Origin: Acidobacteriaceae bacterium | Lineage (GTDB): Bacteria; Acidobacteriota; Terriglobia; Terriglobales; Acidobacteriaceae | NCBI GenBank assembly: GCA_030039035.1 | Contig: JASHQQ010000300.1 | Location: forward strand, 1-52,479 | DNA length: 52,479 nt | Reading direction: 5' to 3' | In this document: positions 26,408-35,353 of the stretch, piece after piece | Position numbering within the stretch: the stretch's first letter is position 1 | How the letters are laid out: each line of letters starts with the position of its first letter | Program-made: the position numbers and the translations under genes | The notes under the pieces: generated by a model | The model's database searches: none | The model's input: the letters and a program-made list of their open reading frames with translations, nothing else | Told to the model about the DNA's origin: nothing

Positions 26408-26608
26408 TGCTCGGCGCACCGGTACGGAGAGCGCGGCAGTTTGCTCGTCGATCTGGATACCACACGGCTCGATCCGGCGCCGAAGCGAGTCAATATCTCC
26501 CTCCCTGGCTCGCTGCTCTCACAGATCGACGAATACGCCGAAGCGCATCATCTGAGCCGGTCGGGATTCCTGGCCAAAGCCGCGCAGGAAGCGATGAATG
26601 GCAAATGA
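26408..26608 (+). pseudogene. 5'-truncated HicB antitoxin remnant
   Basis: Reading on in the frame after TGA 26405-26407 gives ~66 codons ending at TGA 26606, whose C-terminal 48 residues are the ribbon-helix-helix DNA-binding part of long HicB proteins: KRVNISLPGSLLSQIDEYAEAHHLSRSGFLAKAAQEAM. The HicB-like N-terminal RNase-fold half and a HicA toxin are absent. A TTG at 26447 with GGAGAG upstream could still make a 53-residue RHH protein. It is therefore either a decayed toxin-antitoxin locus or a stand-alone RHH regulator. Confidence 0.6.
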
Positions 26609-26617
26609 TCGCGGGTG

Positions 26618-26686
26618 CCCCAGGTCCAGGGTCCCCAGCGACGGGTCCTTGTCGCTGGGGCTGAGGTCCGTGTTTTCGGACCTGGG
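26618..26686. repeat. Nested perfect hairpin repeat
   Basis: Inner CCCCAGCGAC (26633-26642) pairs with GTCGCTGGGG (26651-26660), and outer CCCAGGTCC (26619-26627) pairs with GGACCTGGG (26678-26686). The inner CAGCGAC/GTCGCTG arms recur at 49870-49893. It separates the hicB remnant from the convergent Oar-like gene and may double as a bidirectional transcription end. Confidence 0.7.
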
Positions 26687-26695
26687 ACGTGAGGC

Positions 26696-29600
26696 TCAGA
26701 ACGTAACCCTTCCCACAACTTCCAGGCTTCTCGGCCCCGCGCCTTCGGCCGTCTGCAGTGCAGTGATGGAGCCGAAGCCGGAAGCGTCCACCTGAACGTT
26801 AGGCGGCTCGTAGTTGCGGTGGTTGAAGAGGTTCGACGCCTCGACGCCCAGCGTGAACTTCGACTTCTCGGCCAGCGCCACGTCTTTCATCAGCGACAGC
26901 GAGAAGTTGTCCGTGCCCGGCCCCACCACGCCGCCCACCGGCGCATTGCCGAAGCGGCCGATGCCGTTGCCGCTGGCGGTCTGGAGATTGAGATAGGGAA
27001 ATGCCGCGGGGTTGAGCCACTGCGCCGTGGTGCGATGCGCGGCGTAGAGCGAGACATTGCGCAACTCGTCGGGGCGCGCCTCGCCCACCGTAGTGAGGAT
27101 GTTGGTGTTCGCCGGGTCGACCGACGATTGATACGGCGTAAGGAACGGTCCGCTCTGCAGGATGGTGACCCCGGCAAGCTGCCACCCGCCCACGACGCGG
27201 TTGAGCGCATTGCCGGAGTTGAGCCAGCGCTCGCCTTTGCCGAAGGGCAGACCGTAGAGATACGTGACCAGGAAGCGATGCCTGCGGTCGTAGATCACGT
27301 TGCCGTAATCGAGTCCGGGATGAAAACGGTCGGTGAGAAAGCTGCCGCCGGCGACGGCAAAGGCGTTGGGCGTGGCGCCCCCGGCGTTGGAGAGATCGCG
27401 CGTGAAGGTGTAGCTGGCGTCGAAGGTGAGCGATTTTCCGCTGCGGCGCGAGACCTCGACCGAGCCCGCGTTGTAGTTGCTCGCAGCCAGGTTGGTCACG
27501 CTCTGGATCACGCTCCAGCAGGGAAACGGCCGATGGTCGTCAACGTAGGTCCCGCCGTCGGTGATGCATGCGCCCGTGGCCGCCGGCCCCGGCTCCGCGT
27601 TGAAATAGCCATACGGATTGGCGGGCACCTGGTTGAGGTCGACCATGGCCTCGAGGTTCTCGCCGTGGCTGCCCGTGTAGGAAGCGCGCACGCCGATGCT
27701 GTGGCCCAGGTCCTGCTCGAGGGTCAGGTTCCACTGCTGAACGTTGGGGTCGTGATAGTGAATGGGAAAGGCGTAGTAAAAGCCCGCCGTGCCCGTGGAG
27801 CTGCCGGCCGCGGTGTTGAACGGGTTGGCGAAGGTGAGCAGCGGCGTGACGTTGCCGGCGGCATAAGCCTGGTTGTAGGTGGCCACGTAGCTTGAATGCA
27901 CCGCCCATCCGGAGACGAGCGAAAAGCCGAGCGGCGATTCGATGTAGCGTCCCCAGCCGCCGCGCACAACGGTCTTGCCGTTGCCAAAGGGCTGCCAGGC
28001 AAAGCCGATCCGCGGGCCCCAGTCGGTTGTGTCGGTGTAGCGCAAGCCCGCGGGAATGCCGGCCTGCGCCGCGGTGAGCAGCGGCGTGGGCGCGATGGCG
28101 GCGAGAAACGCCGACGAGGCCTGCGACTCGGCCTGGGCGTTCGAAACCACAACCGCGCCGCTCACCGGCTCGCCGCCGATCGTCGCCGTGTAGTCGGGCT
28201 GGAAGGTGGCTGTGTTGTAGTGCGTGTCGTGGATGGGCGGATGCAACTCGTAGCGCAGGCCGAGGTTCAGCGTGAGGCGCGGGATCAGCTTCCAGTCGTC
28301 CTGGCCAAAGAAGGCGTACGAGTAGCCGAGGCCGTTCATGGTTGGATTGTTGGTGGAACTGACTTCGGTGTAGTCGGGCACGCCAAGCAAGAACGCGGTA
28401 TACGGATCGCCGATCGCGGCGCCCACATTCGACGATCCATCGAAGACGTACCATCCGGAGCGGTAGTTGCCGAAGACATTGTCGTCGTGGTCGGTGAGAC
28501 GCTTGAAGTCCGCGCCGAATTTGAACGAGTGGTTCGCCGGCGACCAGGTCACGTTGTCGAGCGCCTCGATGATCTGCCCGCGCTGCGCGCCGGGATTGCC
28601 GGCGCCGGTGGACATGAACCCGTTGATGAGCACCTGCGGCGCTTCGGACCAGTCGAGATCGGGCTGGGGAACCGTGATCCCGGTCTGGCTGAGAATCGCG
28701 GCCGTCGAGTAGCTCTGCGTCTCCGAGGTGTGCTGGGCGTTGTAGCCGCCGCGAAATTCGTTGAGCAGTTTCGCGGAGAGGATGTAGTTGTGCGCGAAAG
28801 TCATCCCTTCGTCGATCTCCGGAGTGTTGTAGGCGCCCTGCAGCGGGCTGCCCGCCTCGGCGCAATAGGTGAACGTGCACGCCGCGGACGGCGCGGTGAT
28901 GACCTGGCGATTCTTGTACGAGAAGCGCGCAAAAACAGACTGTTTCGAGGAAATCACGCGGTCCAGGCGCACGTCGCCCTGATTCGAGGAGATGGGCGAC
29001 GGGAAGTTGATGTTGTAGTTGTTCGCGTAGGAGCCGGCAGCGCCGTAGTTGGGCACAGGCATAAGCACCTGAAGCAGCTTTGCCGAAATCGGATTCACGG
29101 GAACATGAGCCGGATCGAGGGGGGTGACGCCGTCGGGCTCGTAGATCGCGGAGACGCCCTGGCCGGCGAGATAGCTCGTGAGATTGCCGCTGCGCATATC
29201 CATCGAGGGCACGCTGAGCACGATGGGCGTTTCGCGCGGCAGGCGCAGGCCTTCGAAACTGATGAAGAAGAACGTGGTGTCGTGGCCATTGAAGAGCCGG
29301 GGAATCACCAGCGGCCCGCCCAGCGTCCCGCCAAAGTCGTTCATGATGATCCTGGGCTTGGAAAGAGCGAAGGTATTGTCCGAATTGAGAACGGTGTTCT
29401 CGTGATTCTCAAAGAGCCCGCCGTGAAACTGATTGGTTCCCGCCTTGGAGACGGTCGTGATGTCGGCCACGCCGCCGAACTCGGCGCTGTTGTTCGATTC
29501 GGAGATGCGAATCTCCTCGATGGAGTTGAACGAAGGAAACATTTCGTTGACCGGCCCGGAGTACTCGACGCCCACCGACGAGATGCCATCGATGGTGACG

Positions 29601-30199
29601 CTCAAAAGCGCGGCGGTGGTTCCGTCCACGGCGAGTTCGCCGCTGTCGTCGGTCTGCACCCCGGCCTCGGTGGTAAGGGTCGAAATCGGACTCGTCGATC
29701 CCGTCGAGCGCGAATAGATCGCGACCGGCAGTTCCTCCAGCTCGTCGCCGAGCTTGGTTTCGGCCAGATTTGAAACGTCGGTGGTGATCACCGGCGCGGC
29801 ATCCTCCTGCACCACGACCGTGGTCGCCGCGGCTCCGGCCTTCAGGGTTGCGTCGAGGCGCCGCGTCTCGCGCGCCAGCAGGTCGATATCGGGCAGAGAC
29901 TCTTTCTCGAATCCTTGCGCCTCGAAGGTGAGCGAGTAACGGCCCACGTCGATATTACTGAAAGAGTAGTTGCCGTCGGAGTCGGTGGCTGCCGTACGCG
30001 CAGCCGTGGTGCCGGTGTTTTTCAGCGTGACCTGAACGCCGGTCACCACTGCGCCGCTGGTGTCGCGCACCGTTCCGAGAATGGTGCCGAAGGTGGATTG
30101 GGCTATCAGTGCCGGGACGGCGCACGACACGAAAAGGACGACGCAGAGCCTCCGCGCGGAGCGGAGCCAGAGCTGGGCCGGGGAGAGAATGTTGCGCAT
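26696..30199 (-). CDS. Oar-like TonB-dependent receptor with carboxypeptidase-regulatory domain
   Basis: 1167 aa from ATG 30199 (AAGG upstream); ATG 30214 is possible but has no site. Signal peptide to about residue 35 (LCVVLFVSCAVPALIAQ), CarboxypepD_reg fold (GTILGTVRDTSGAVVTGVQVTLKNTGTTAARTAATDSDGNYSF), plug with VDGTTAALLSVTIDGISSVG, then a large barrel ending GRVTF. It differs strongly in loop sequence from the receptor at 3580-7122, so the two probably take different ligands. No TonB/ExbBD genes are in the window. Confidence 0.92.
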   Translation of the reverse strand: MRNILSPAQLWLRSARRLCVVLFVSCAVPALIAQSTFGTILGTVRDTSGAVVTGVQVTLKNTGTTAARTAATDSDGNYSFSNIDVGRYSLTFEAQGFEKESLPDIDLLARETRRLDATLKAGAAATTVVVQEDAAPVITTDVSNLAETKLGDELEELPVAIYSRSTGSTSPISTLTTEAGVQTDDSGELAVDGTTAALLSVTIDGISSVGVEYSGPVNEMFPSFNSIEEIRISESNNSAEFGGVADITTVSKAGTNQFHGGLFENHENTVLNSDNTFALSKPRIIMNDFGGTLGGPLVIPRLFNGHDTTFFFISFEGLRLPRETPIVLSVPSMDMRSGNLTSYLAGQGVSAIYEPDGVTPLDPAHVPVNPISAKLLQVLMPVPNYGAAGSYANNYNINFPSPISSNQGDVRLDRVISSKQSVFARFSYKNRQVITAPSAACTFTYCAEAGSPLQGAYNTPEIDEGMTFAHNYILSAKLLNEFRGGYNAQHTSETQSYSTAAILSQTGITVPQPDLDWSEAPQVLINGFMSTGAGNPGAQRGQIIEALDNVTWSPANHSFKFGADFKRLTDHDDNVFGNYRSGWYVFDGSSNVGAAIGDPYTAFLLGVPDYTEVSSTNNPTMNGLGYSYAFFGQDDWKLIPRLTLNLGLRYELHPPIHDTHYNTATFQPDYTATIGGEPVSGAVVVSNAQAESQASSAFLAAIAPTPLLTAAQAGIPAGLRYTDTTDWGPRIGFAWQPFGNGKTVVRGGWGRYIESPLGFSLVSGWAVHSSYVATYNQAYAAGNVTPLLTFANPFNTAAGSSTGTAGFYYAFPIHYHDPNVQQWNLTLEQDLGHSIGVRASYTGSHGENLEAMVDLNQVPANPYGYFNAEPGPAATGACITDGGTYVDDHRPFPCWSVIQSVTNLAASNYNAGSVEVSRRSGKSLTFDASYTFTRDLSNAGGATPNAFAVAGGSFLTDRFHPGLDYGNVIYDRRHRFLVTYLYGLPFGKGERWLNSGNALNRVVGGWQLAGVTILQSGPFLTPYQSSVDPANTNILTTVGEARPDELRNVSLYAAHRTTAQWLNPAAFPYLNLQTASGNGIGRFGNAPVGGVVGPGTDNFSLSLMKDVALAEKSKFTLGVEASNLFNHRNYEPPNVQVDASGFGSITALQTAEGAGPRSLEVVGRVTF

Positions 30200-30394
30200 C
30201 TCGCTGCCTTTCATCGGAGATTGACCCGAGCGTCGATTTCTCTTCGCTTTTTGGATATTTGTAACTCAAATTTCCTGTTTGTGAAGAGAAAATCGGGGGC
30301 AAATCCCGCGAAAACTTCTCGGCGGGGAGCAGGAGCGTCCGGCACTCCGGCTTGCTCGTCCAGGACGCCTGCAATTCCGTGTTAGTCTTCCGGT

Positions 30395-31756
30395 GTGCCG
30401 ACCGAAAAGACCCCGGTTCTCGAACGCAGCGCGCCTCCCCTTGCACATTCGCATCGCCGGTTGACGCACTGGCATATGGCTACGATCGCCTTGCTGGCAG
30501 TGGGCTATATGGGGTATTACTTCTGCCGGTCGGATTTCTCGGTGGTTCTGCCGCTGCTCATCCAGGAGATGGGCCGCCACGGCATGCCGGCGGACGCGGC
30601 CAAGATTCACTTCGGCACCATCGTTTCGGCGGGCGTCTTCGCGTATGCGATCGGCAAGTTCCTGTCGGGCTCGATGGCCGACCTCTTCGGCGGGCGCAAG
30701 AACTTCCTCGGCGGCATGGCCGGCTCGATCGTCTTCACGGTGACCTTCGCCGCTTCCGGCACGCTGCCGTTCTTCACGCTGGCCTGGATCGGCAACCGTC
30801 TGGTTCAGTCCGGCGGCTGGGCGGGACTGGTCAAGGTCACTTCCCGCTGGTTCGACTATTCGCGTTATGGCTCGGTGATGGGCGTGCTTTGCCTGAGCTA
30901 TCTCTTCGGAGACGCGGCCTGCCGCTACATCATGTCGTTGTTGCTCGGCGCGGGCATGGGCTGGCGCGGCATCTTCGTCGTCGGCGCCGCGTCGCTTGCC
31001 GTGCTGCTGGTGGTGAACTGGGTCTTTCTGCGCGAGACGCCGGAGGAGCGCGGCCTGCCCTCGCCGGAAGCGAATCCCCTGAACGTTTATGCGGGCAAGG
31101 ACGACGACGCCGAAGTGCGGGTTCCTCTCCGTGCGATCCTGTGGCCGCTGTTCAACAGCGTCCCCTTCTGGCTGGTGTGCCTGCTTTCGATCGGCACCAC
31201 GCTGCTGCGCGAGACCTTCAACTTCTGGACGCCGACCTACTTCGTCCAGTTTGTCGGCCTGAGCAGCGCCGAAGCGGCGAGCCGCTCGGCGCTCTTTCCG
31301 CTGCTGGGCGGCGTTTCGGTGGTGGTGTGCGGCGTGTTGAGCGACCGCCTCGGCCTCAACGGGCGCAACCGCGTCCTCTTCAGCGGTCTGGCACTGGTCG
31401 CGCTTTGCCTGCTGGCGCTGGCTCTCACGCCGCCTTCGGCGAATCCCTGGGTTGCCGTCAGCCTGGTCGCGCTCACGGGACTCGCCCTGCTCGGCCCCTA
31501 TGCGTATCTCTCCGGAGCCATCTCGCTCGACTTTGGCGGAAAGCGCGGCAGCGCCACGGCGGCCGGCATCATGGATGGACTGGGATATCTGGCCGCCGGC
31601 GTACTCTCCGGCGACACGATGGCCCGCGTGACGGTGGACTATGGCTGGCGAGACGCTTTCCTGATGCTGGCCGGCGTGGGATTTCTCACCGCGGTTGTTG
31701 CCTTTGTGCTGGTCGTTCACCAGCACAAGCGCCAGCCGGTTCCAGAGGAGGTGTAG
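30395..31756 (+). CDS. OPA-family MFS transporter (organophosphate antiporter)
   Basis: 453 aa from GTG 30395 with no good ribosome site. Twelve membrane segments; the first contains the conserved GYMGYYFCRSDFSVVLPLL of UhpC/GlpT-type OPA carriers, and RLVQSGGWAGLVKVTSRWF is the characteristic loop after TM4. The second half begins around PLFNSVPFWLVCLLSIGTTLLRETFNFWTPTYF. OPA carriers exchange organophosphates for Pi. Its stop is 4 bases from a PhnZ-type gene, so the likely cargo is an organophosphonate or its degradation product; this is an inference from context. Confidence 0.85.
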   Translation: MPTEKTPVLERSAPPLAHSHRRLTHWHMATIALLAVGYMGYYFCRSDFSVVLPLLIQEMGRHGMPADAAKIHFGTIVSAGVFAYAIGKFLSGSMADLFGGRKNFLGGMAGSIVFTVTFAASGTLPFFTLAWIGNRLVQSGGWAGLVKVTSRWFDYSRYGSVMGVLCLSYLFGDAACRYIMSLLLGAGMGWRGIFVVGAASLAVLLVVNWVFLRETPEERGLPSPEANPLNVYAGKDDDAEVRVPLRAILWPLFNSVPFWLVCLLSIGTTLLRETFNFWTPTYFVQFVGLSSAEAASRSALFPLLGGVSVVVCGVLSDRLGLNGRNRVLFSGLALVALCLLALALTPPSANPWVAVSLVALTGLALLGPYAYLSGAISLDFGGKRGSATAAGIMDGLGYLAAGVLSGDTMARVTVDYGWRDAFLMLAGVGFLTAVVAFVLVVHQHKRQPVPEEV

Positions 31757-31760
31757 ATCC

Positions 31761-32312
31761 GTGCAGACTCTCTCTTCGGTCGGCGACGTCTTCGCATTGT
31801 TCGCGGCAGGTGGCAGCGAATCCTACTTCGGCGAACCGGTCACCCAGCTCGAGCACGCGCTGCAGGCAGCGTGGTTTGTCGAACAGCACGGCGGAGAAAA
31901 TACCCTTATTGCCGCGGCCCTGCTCCACGACGTGGGCCACCTGCTGCACCAGGAAGGCGAAGATATCGCCGATCGCGGCGTGGATACGCGCCATGAAGAG
32001 ATGGGAGCCGAGGCTCTCGCCGGACATCTGCCTGCCGCCGTGCTCGATCCGATTCATTTGCACGTGGCTGCCAAGCGCTATCTGTGCTTCGCCGACAGGA
32101 ATTATTTCGACCGGCTCTCCCCGGCATCGAAACAGAGCCTGGCTCTGCAGGGCGGTCCGATGACCGCTACGGAGGCCGAGGCGTTTCTCGCGTTGCCTCA
32201 CGCCCGGGAAGCCGTGACGCTGCGCCACGCCGACGACGCGGCGAAGGTTGCCGAGCTTGCGGTGCCGCCGCTCGAAAGCTATCGTCCGCTGGTCGAGTCG
32301 ATCTGGCGGTAA
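31761..32312 (+). CDS. phnZ: PhnZ-type HD-domain mixed-valence di-iron oxygenase
   Basis: 183 aa from GTG 31761 with AGGAGG 11 bases upstream. It matches the phosphonate-degradation HD family. Predicted metal ligands by alignment with PhnZ: H32, H56, D57, H78, H101 (or H99) and D158/D159; the substrate-binding Tyr and Glu fall at Y22 and E25 (YFGEP). The segment VTQLEHALQAAWF and LALQGGPM are diagnostic. PhnZ splits 2-amino-1-hydroxyethylphosphonate into glycine and phosphate using O2. Its usual partner PhnY (2-OG oxygenase) is not in the window, so the hydroxylated substrate would have to come from elsewhere. Confidence 0.88.
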   Translation: MQTLSSVGDVFALFAAGGSESYFGEPVTQLEHALQAAWFVEQHGGENTLIAAALLHDVGHLLHQEGEDIADRGVDTRHEEMGAEALAGHLPAAVLDPIHLHVAAKRYLCFADRNYFDRLSPASKQSLALQGGPMTATEAEAFLALPHAREAVTLRHADDAAKVAELAVPPLESYRPLVESIWR

Positions 32313-32420
32313 GCCTGATTCGCACCGGGCAGCTCCCGGCGCAACTCATCGTCGAATCCCGCATTCCGCCGCGCCGATTTGCCAAACCGGGGCGCAAGTG
32401 TTTCAATCTGGTTATTGAAC

Positions 32421-32492
32421 AGGGGTGCTCCACAGGGGTGGGGCTGAGAAGATACCCTCGAACCCGATCCGGATAATACCGGCGTGGGAAGT
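32421..32492 (+). promoter_or_regulatory. TPP riboswitch (THI element)
   Basis: Contains the conserved GGGGTGC start, GGGGCTGAGA (the pyrimidine-sensing helix), ACCCTCGAACC, GATCCGGATAATACCGGCGTGGGAA (the thi box). All lie 75 bases upstream of the TonB receptor ATG. It should switch expression of the whole locus off when thiamine pyrophosphate is plentiful. Confidence 0.97.
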
Positions 32493-32566
32493 TTCCATTG
32501 CGAGGCGGCACATTCCCTCGCGCAGAAGTCAGGCGCTCCTGTTTCGATCGGAATCAAGGGGAGCCT

Positions 32567-34909
32567 ATGCGCGGGCGCGCGGCCGCCAATCCGATTCGCA
32601 TTGCGAGGCCAATCGTGCGGCGCGGCGCGCTGCGCCGCTGGCTCCTGCTTGCGCTTTCTTTCGGGCTCCCTGCATGGGCGATCGCGCAGGATTCCAGCAT
32701 CCCGCCGTCCGGCCAGGCTCAGGCGCCGCCTGAAGCACCGAAGCCGCAGCCGAATGCGCCGAAGATTCCGCCGGTGACAACCACGGTGATTGTGCGGGGC
32801 GAAATACAGAACTCCTATGCTCCGCTTCAGGTCGAGGCCGGCAGCCTGGGCGGGCAGTTCGCATCGGAGCAGGAAACGCCGCTCTCGATCAACGTTGCGA
32901 CCCGAGCCGTACTCAACGACCAGGTGGCACGCACGCTGGCAGACGTGGTGAAGAACGACGCCTCCGTCGAGGAGGATTATGCACCCGTTGGCTACTACGG
33001 CGACTACGAGATTCGCGGCTTTCCCATCGATCTCGCGACCGGTCTCGAGGTCAATGGTCTGACCATTGCCGGCGAGCAGGACGTTCCGCTCGAGAACAAG
33101 CAGCGCGTCGAGATTCTTAACGGCATTGCCGGCATGGAGAGCGGCGTAACCTCGGCCGGCGGCGTCATTGACTACGTGACGAAACCGGCTCTCACGATTC
33201 GAGCGATGGATCTGGCGATCGATCATCGCGGAGGCTCGTACGGGGCACTGGATATCGGGCGGTTGTTCGGCCGCGGAGCGGGTTCGGGGTTGCGCTTCAA
33301 CTTCGCCGGCGAAGAGATGCATCCCTACGTGGAAAGCACCGACGGCTGGCGCGGCGTGGGTGCGGCGCGCGGCGACTGGAAGCTCGATCCGGCAACGTTT
33401 CTCAGGACGGATTTCGAGTATCAGCACCGCATTCAGCGCTCTGTCGCCGGCTATCAGCTTTTGGGCGGCACAGTCGTGCCGGCGCACATGTCGCCCGATG
33501 TAATGCTCGGCGACCAGGCGTGGTCGAAACCGAATACCTTCGATACGTTCAACTCCGGCGCGCGCCTCGACCGCACGCTGCCGGCGGATTGGCACGCGTA
33601 TTTCGCCGGCTCCTACAGCCGTTCGCTCATCGACGACAACGTGATCTGGCCCTACGGCGCGGCGCTTGACGCGAACGGCAACCCGCTCTGCCCCAACTCG
33701 CCGATTTATTTCTTCTGCCCCGACGGCAGCTACGAGATCTACGACTATCGCAGCCCCGAGGAGTTGCGTATCGATGCCGTAGGCGAAGCTCTGCTGAACG
33801 GCGTAGTGAAAACCGGTGCTATCAGGAATCACATGGTCGCAGGCGGCTCCATTTTTCATCGCATGGTCGATCTTTCGCCGACGATCGTCGATGCACCGCT
33901 GGGTGTCGAAAACATCTTTCAACCCGATATTCCGTATCCGACGGAGAGCCCCTATCAGCATCCGAGTCCGTCGTCGCTGGCCGACTTCGATCATCAGATT
34001 TCGGGCATTGTGCAGGATCGCGCCGAGTTGCCGCGCGGATTCGATCTGATCGCCGGCGGCCGCTACGCGCGCGTCAGCGACTTCAACTATGCGCATCCGC
34101 GCTCGCTGTGGCTGCCGCAATATGCAGCAACTTACACGCCGCAATGGCCGGCGGGCGCAGTTCATCCGCTCACGTTCTACACCAATTACGGATCACTTTT
34201 GTCGCTGGGTCCGCAGGCGCCGTGGTGGGCGGACGATGCGAATGAGTATCTCGCGCCGTTTCTCACGCGCCAGTTTGAGGCGGGCGCAAAGTACGAGCGC
34301 GGCATCCTGCTCAGCGGCGATTTTTTCCGCATGCGCGAGCCGTTTTTCTACCCCAAGGTGATTGAGACCGCCAACAGCTTTTGCACGAGCAATCTGGTGA
34401 CCGGCGGCTCCGTGCAGCCCGGCGATCTGTGCTTCGTAGCCGAAGGACGCGAAACACACAACGGAGTCGAAACGAATGCCGAGGGCAAGGCGACAAACTG
34501 GCTGCAACTCAATGCATCGGCGGCGTGGATTCGGGGGATTTCGAGCGATACCGGCACGCCGGCGTTCGACAACAGGCAGGTCATCAATCTGCCGCGGATG
34601 CACTCAGCCCTCTTTGCCGATGTGCTTGTGCCGCACGCGCACGGCCTGCACATGATGCCCGGCTGGAGCTTTACGAGCCGCAAAGAGGCTACACGCGACG
34701 ACCGCGTGAGCGTGGGCGGCTACAACCTGTTCAATCTGGGCGCGCGGTACACGCCGGGCGGCGAGAACGGCCGCGTCACGCTGCGGCTCTATGCCGACAA
34801 CATTCTGGACAAGCGCTACTGGAAAGACACCGGCGCGAGCTACGGCGACACCTTCATTCATCTTGGCGCTCCGACGACCGTGCGGCTTTCCGCACACTAT
34901 GTGTTTTGA
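32567..34909 (+). CDS. TonB-dependent receptor, probable thiamine transporter
   Basis: 780 aa from ATG 32567 with AAGGGGAG upstream; the frame runs earlier but overlaps the riboswitch. Signal peptide to about residue 42 (LLLALSFGLPAWAIAQ), a Pro-rich stretch, plug domain ~75-215 (TPLSINVATRAVLNDQVARTLADVVKNDASV; RGFPIDLATGLEVNG), and a barrel ending in the aromatic HYVF. Sequence style is that of siderophore receptors (FhuA/TonB-siderophore class), but the TPP riboswitch and following genes point to vitamin B1. It is the likely entry point for thiamine or thiamine phosphate. Confidence 0.85.
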   Translation: MRGRAAANPIRIARPIVRRGALRRWLLLALSFGLPAWAIAQDSSIPPSGQAQAPPEAPKPQPNAPKIPPVTTTVIVRGEIQNSYAPLQVEAGSLGGQFASEQETPLSINVATRAVLNDQVARTLADVVKNDASVEEDYAPVGYYGDYEIRGFPIDLATGLEVNGLTIAGEQDVPLENKQRVEILNGIAGMESGVTSAGGVIDYVTKPALTIRAMDLAIDHRGGSYGALDIGRLFGRGAGSGLRFNFAGEEMHPYVESTDGWRGVGAARGDWKLDPATFLRTDFEYQHRIQRSVAGYQLLGGTVVPAHMSPDVMLGDQAWSKPNTFDTFNSGARLDRTLPADWHAYFAGSYSRSLIDDNVIWPYGAALDANGNPLCPNSPIYFFCPDGSYEIYDYRSPEELRIDAVGEALLNGVVKTGAIRNHMVAGGSIFHRMVDLSPTIVDAPLGVENIFQPDIPYPTESPYQHPSPSSLADFDHQISGIVQDRAELPRGFDLIAGGRYARVSDFNYAHPRSLWLPQYAATYTPQWPAGAVHPLTFYTNYGSLLSLGPQAPWWADDANEYLAPFLTRQFEAGAKYERGILLSGDFFRMREPFFYPKVIETANSFCTSNLVTGGSVQPGDLCFVAEGRETHNGVETNAEGKATNWLQLNASAAWIRGISSDTGTPAFDNRQVINLPRMHSALFADVLVPHAHGLHMMPGWSFTSRKEATRDDRVSVGGYNLFNLGARYTPGGENGRVTLRLYADNILDKRYWKDTGASYGDTFIHLGAPTTVRLSAHYVF

Positions 34910-35353
34910 ACTCGCGGATGGCTCGTTCGGTGCAGCGGGTCAAGTCGCAGGCGCGGGCTTCGCCTTGCAGGGTACGGGCCTTGGCGTGAATGGTACGGGC
35001 TTTGGCCCTTACATGATTTGCGCCAAGAATTGCATGAGGGTTGCAGGGGCAGTGTCTGACGAATCGAGAGCTCGCGGATCAGGCGCGAAAAGCGGCCCTC
35101 AGGGGCCAAAGCCCCCATTTCATTTTTGCGCTTTTTTGGGCACGACTCAAGCCACCCCAACAAGCAAAACCGGCTTGTTGGGGACCCCGGCAAGTCGTGC
35201 CCTGTTACAAAACATTCAATCGGGGATTCGTCAGACGCTGCCTGGCCCCTGAGGGAAACTGACCCCTTCACCGAGCGATTCGTTATCCCACCCTTGCATA
35301 GATCGCTTGCGCGATCTATGCAAGGATGGGGCACCTGGAGTGAGTTGATTTCC
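34910..35353. repeat. Compound repeat island between receptor and kinase
   Basis: Several repeats are packed in 444 bases. (a) GGTACGGGC(C/T)TTGG occurs twice around 34970-35005. (b) GGCAGTGTCTGACGAATC (35048-35065) is inverted with one mismatch at 35225-35242. (c) GGCACGACT (35139-35147) pairs with AGTCGTGCC (35193-35201), and between them CCCCAACAAGC (35155-35165) pairs perfectly with GCTTGTTGGGG (35173-35183). (d) A 15-bp perfect stem CCTTGCATAGATCGC (35292-35306) pairs with its complement 35311-35325, with ATGGGGCACC after it. No gene is present. Confidence 0.75.

Noticed and set aside
35126..35353. N-terminal extension of the APH-fold kinase
   Set aside because: It would translate through perfect hairpin repeats that occur elsewhere in intergenic DNA.
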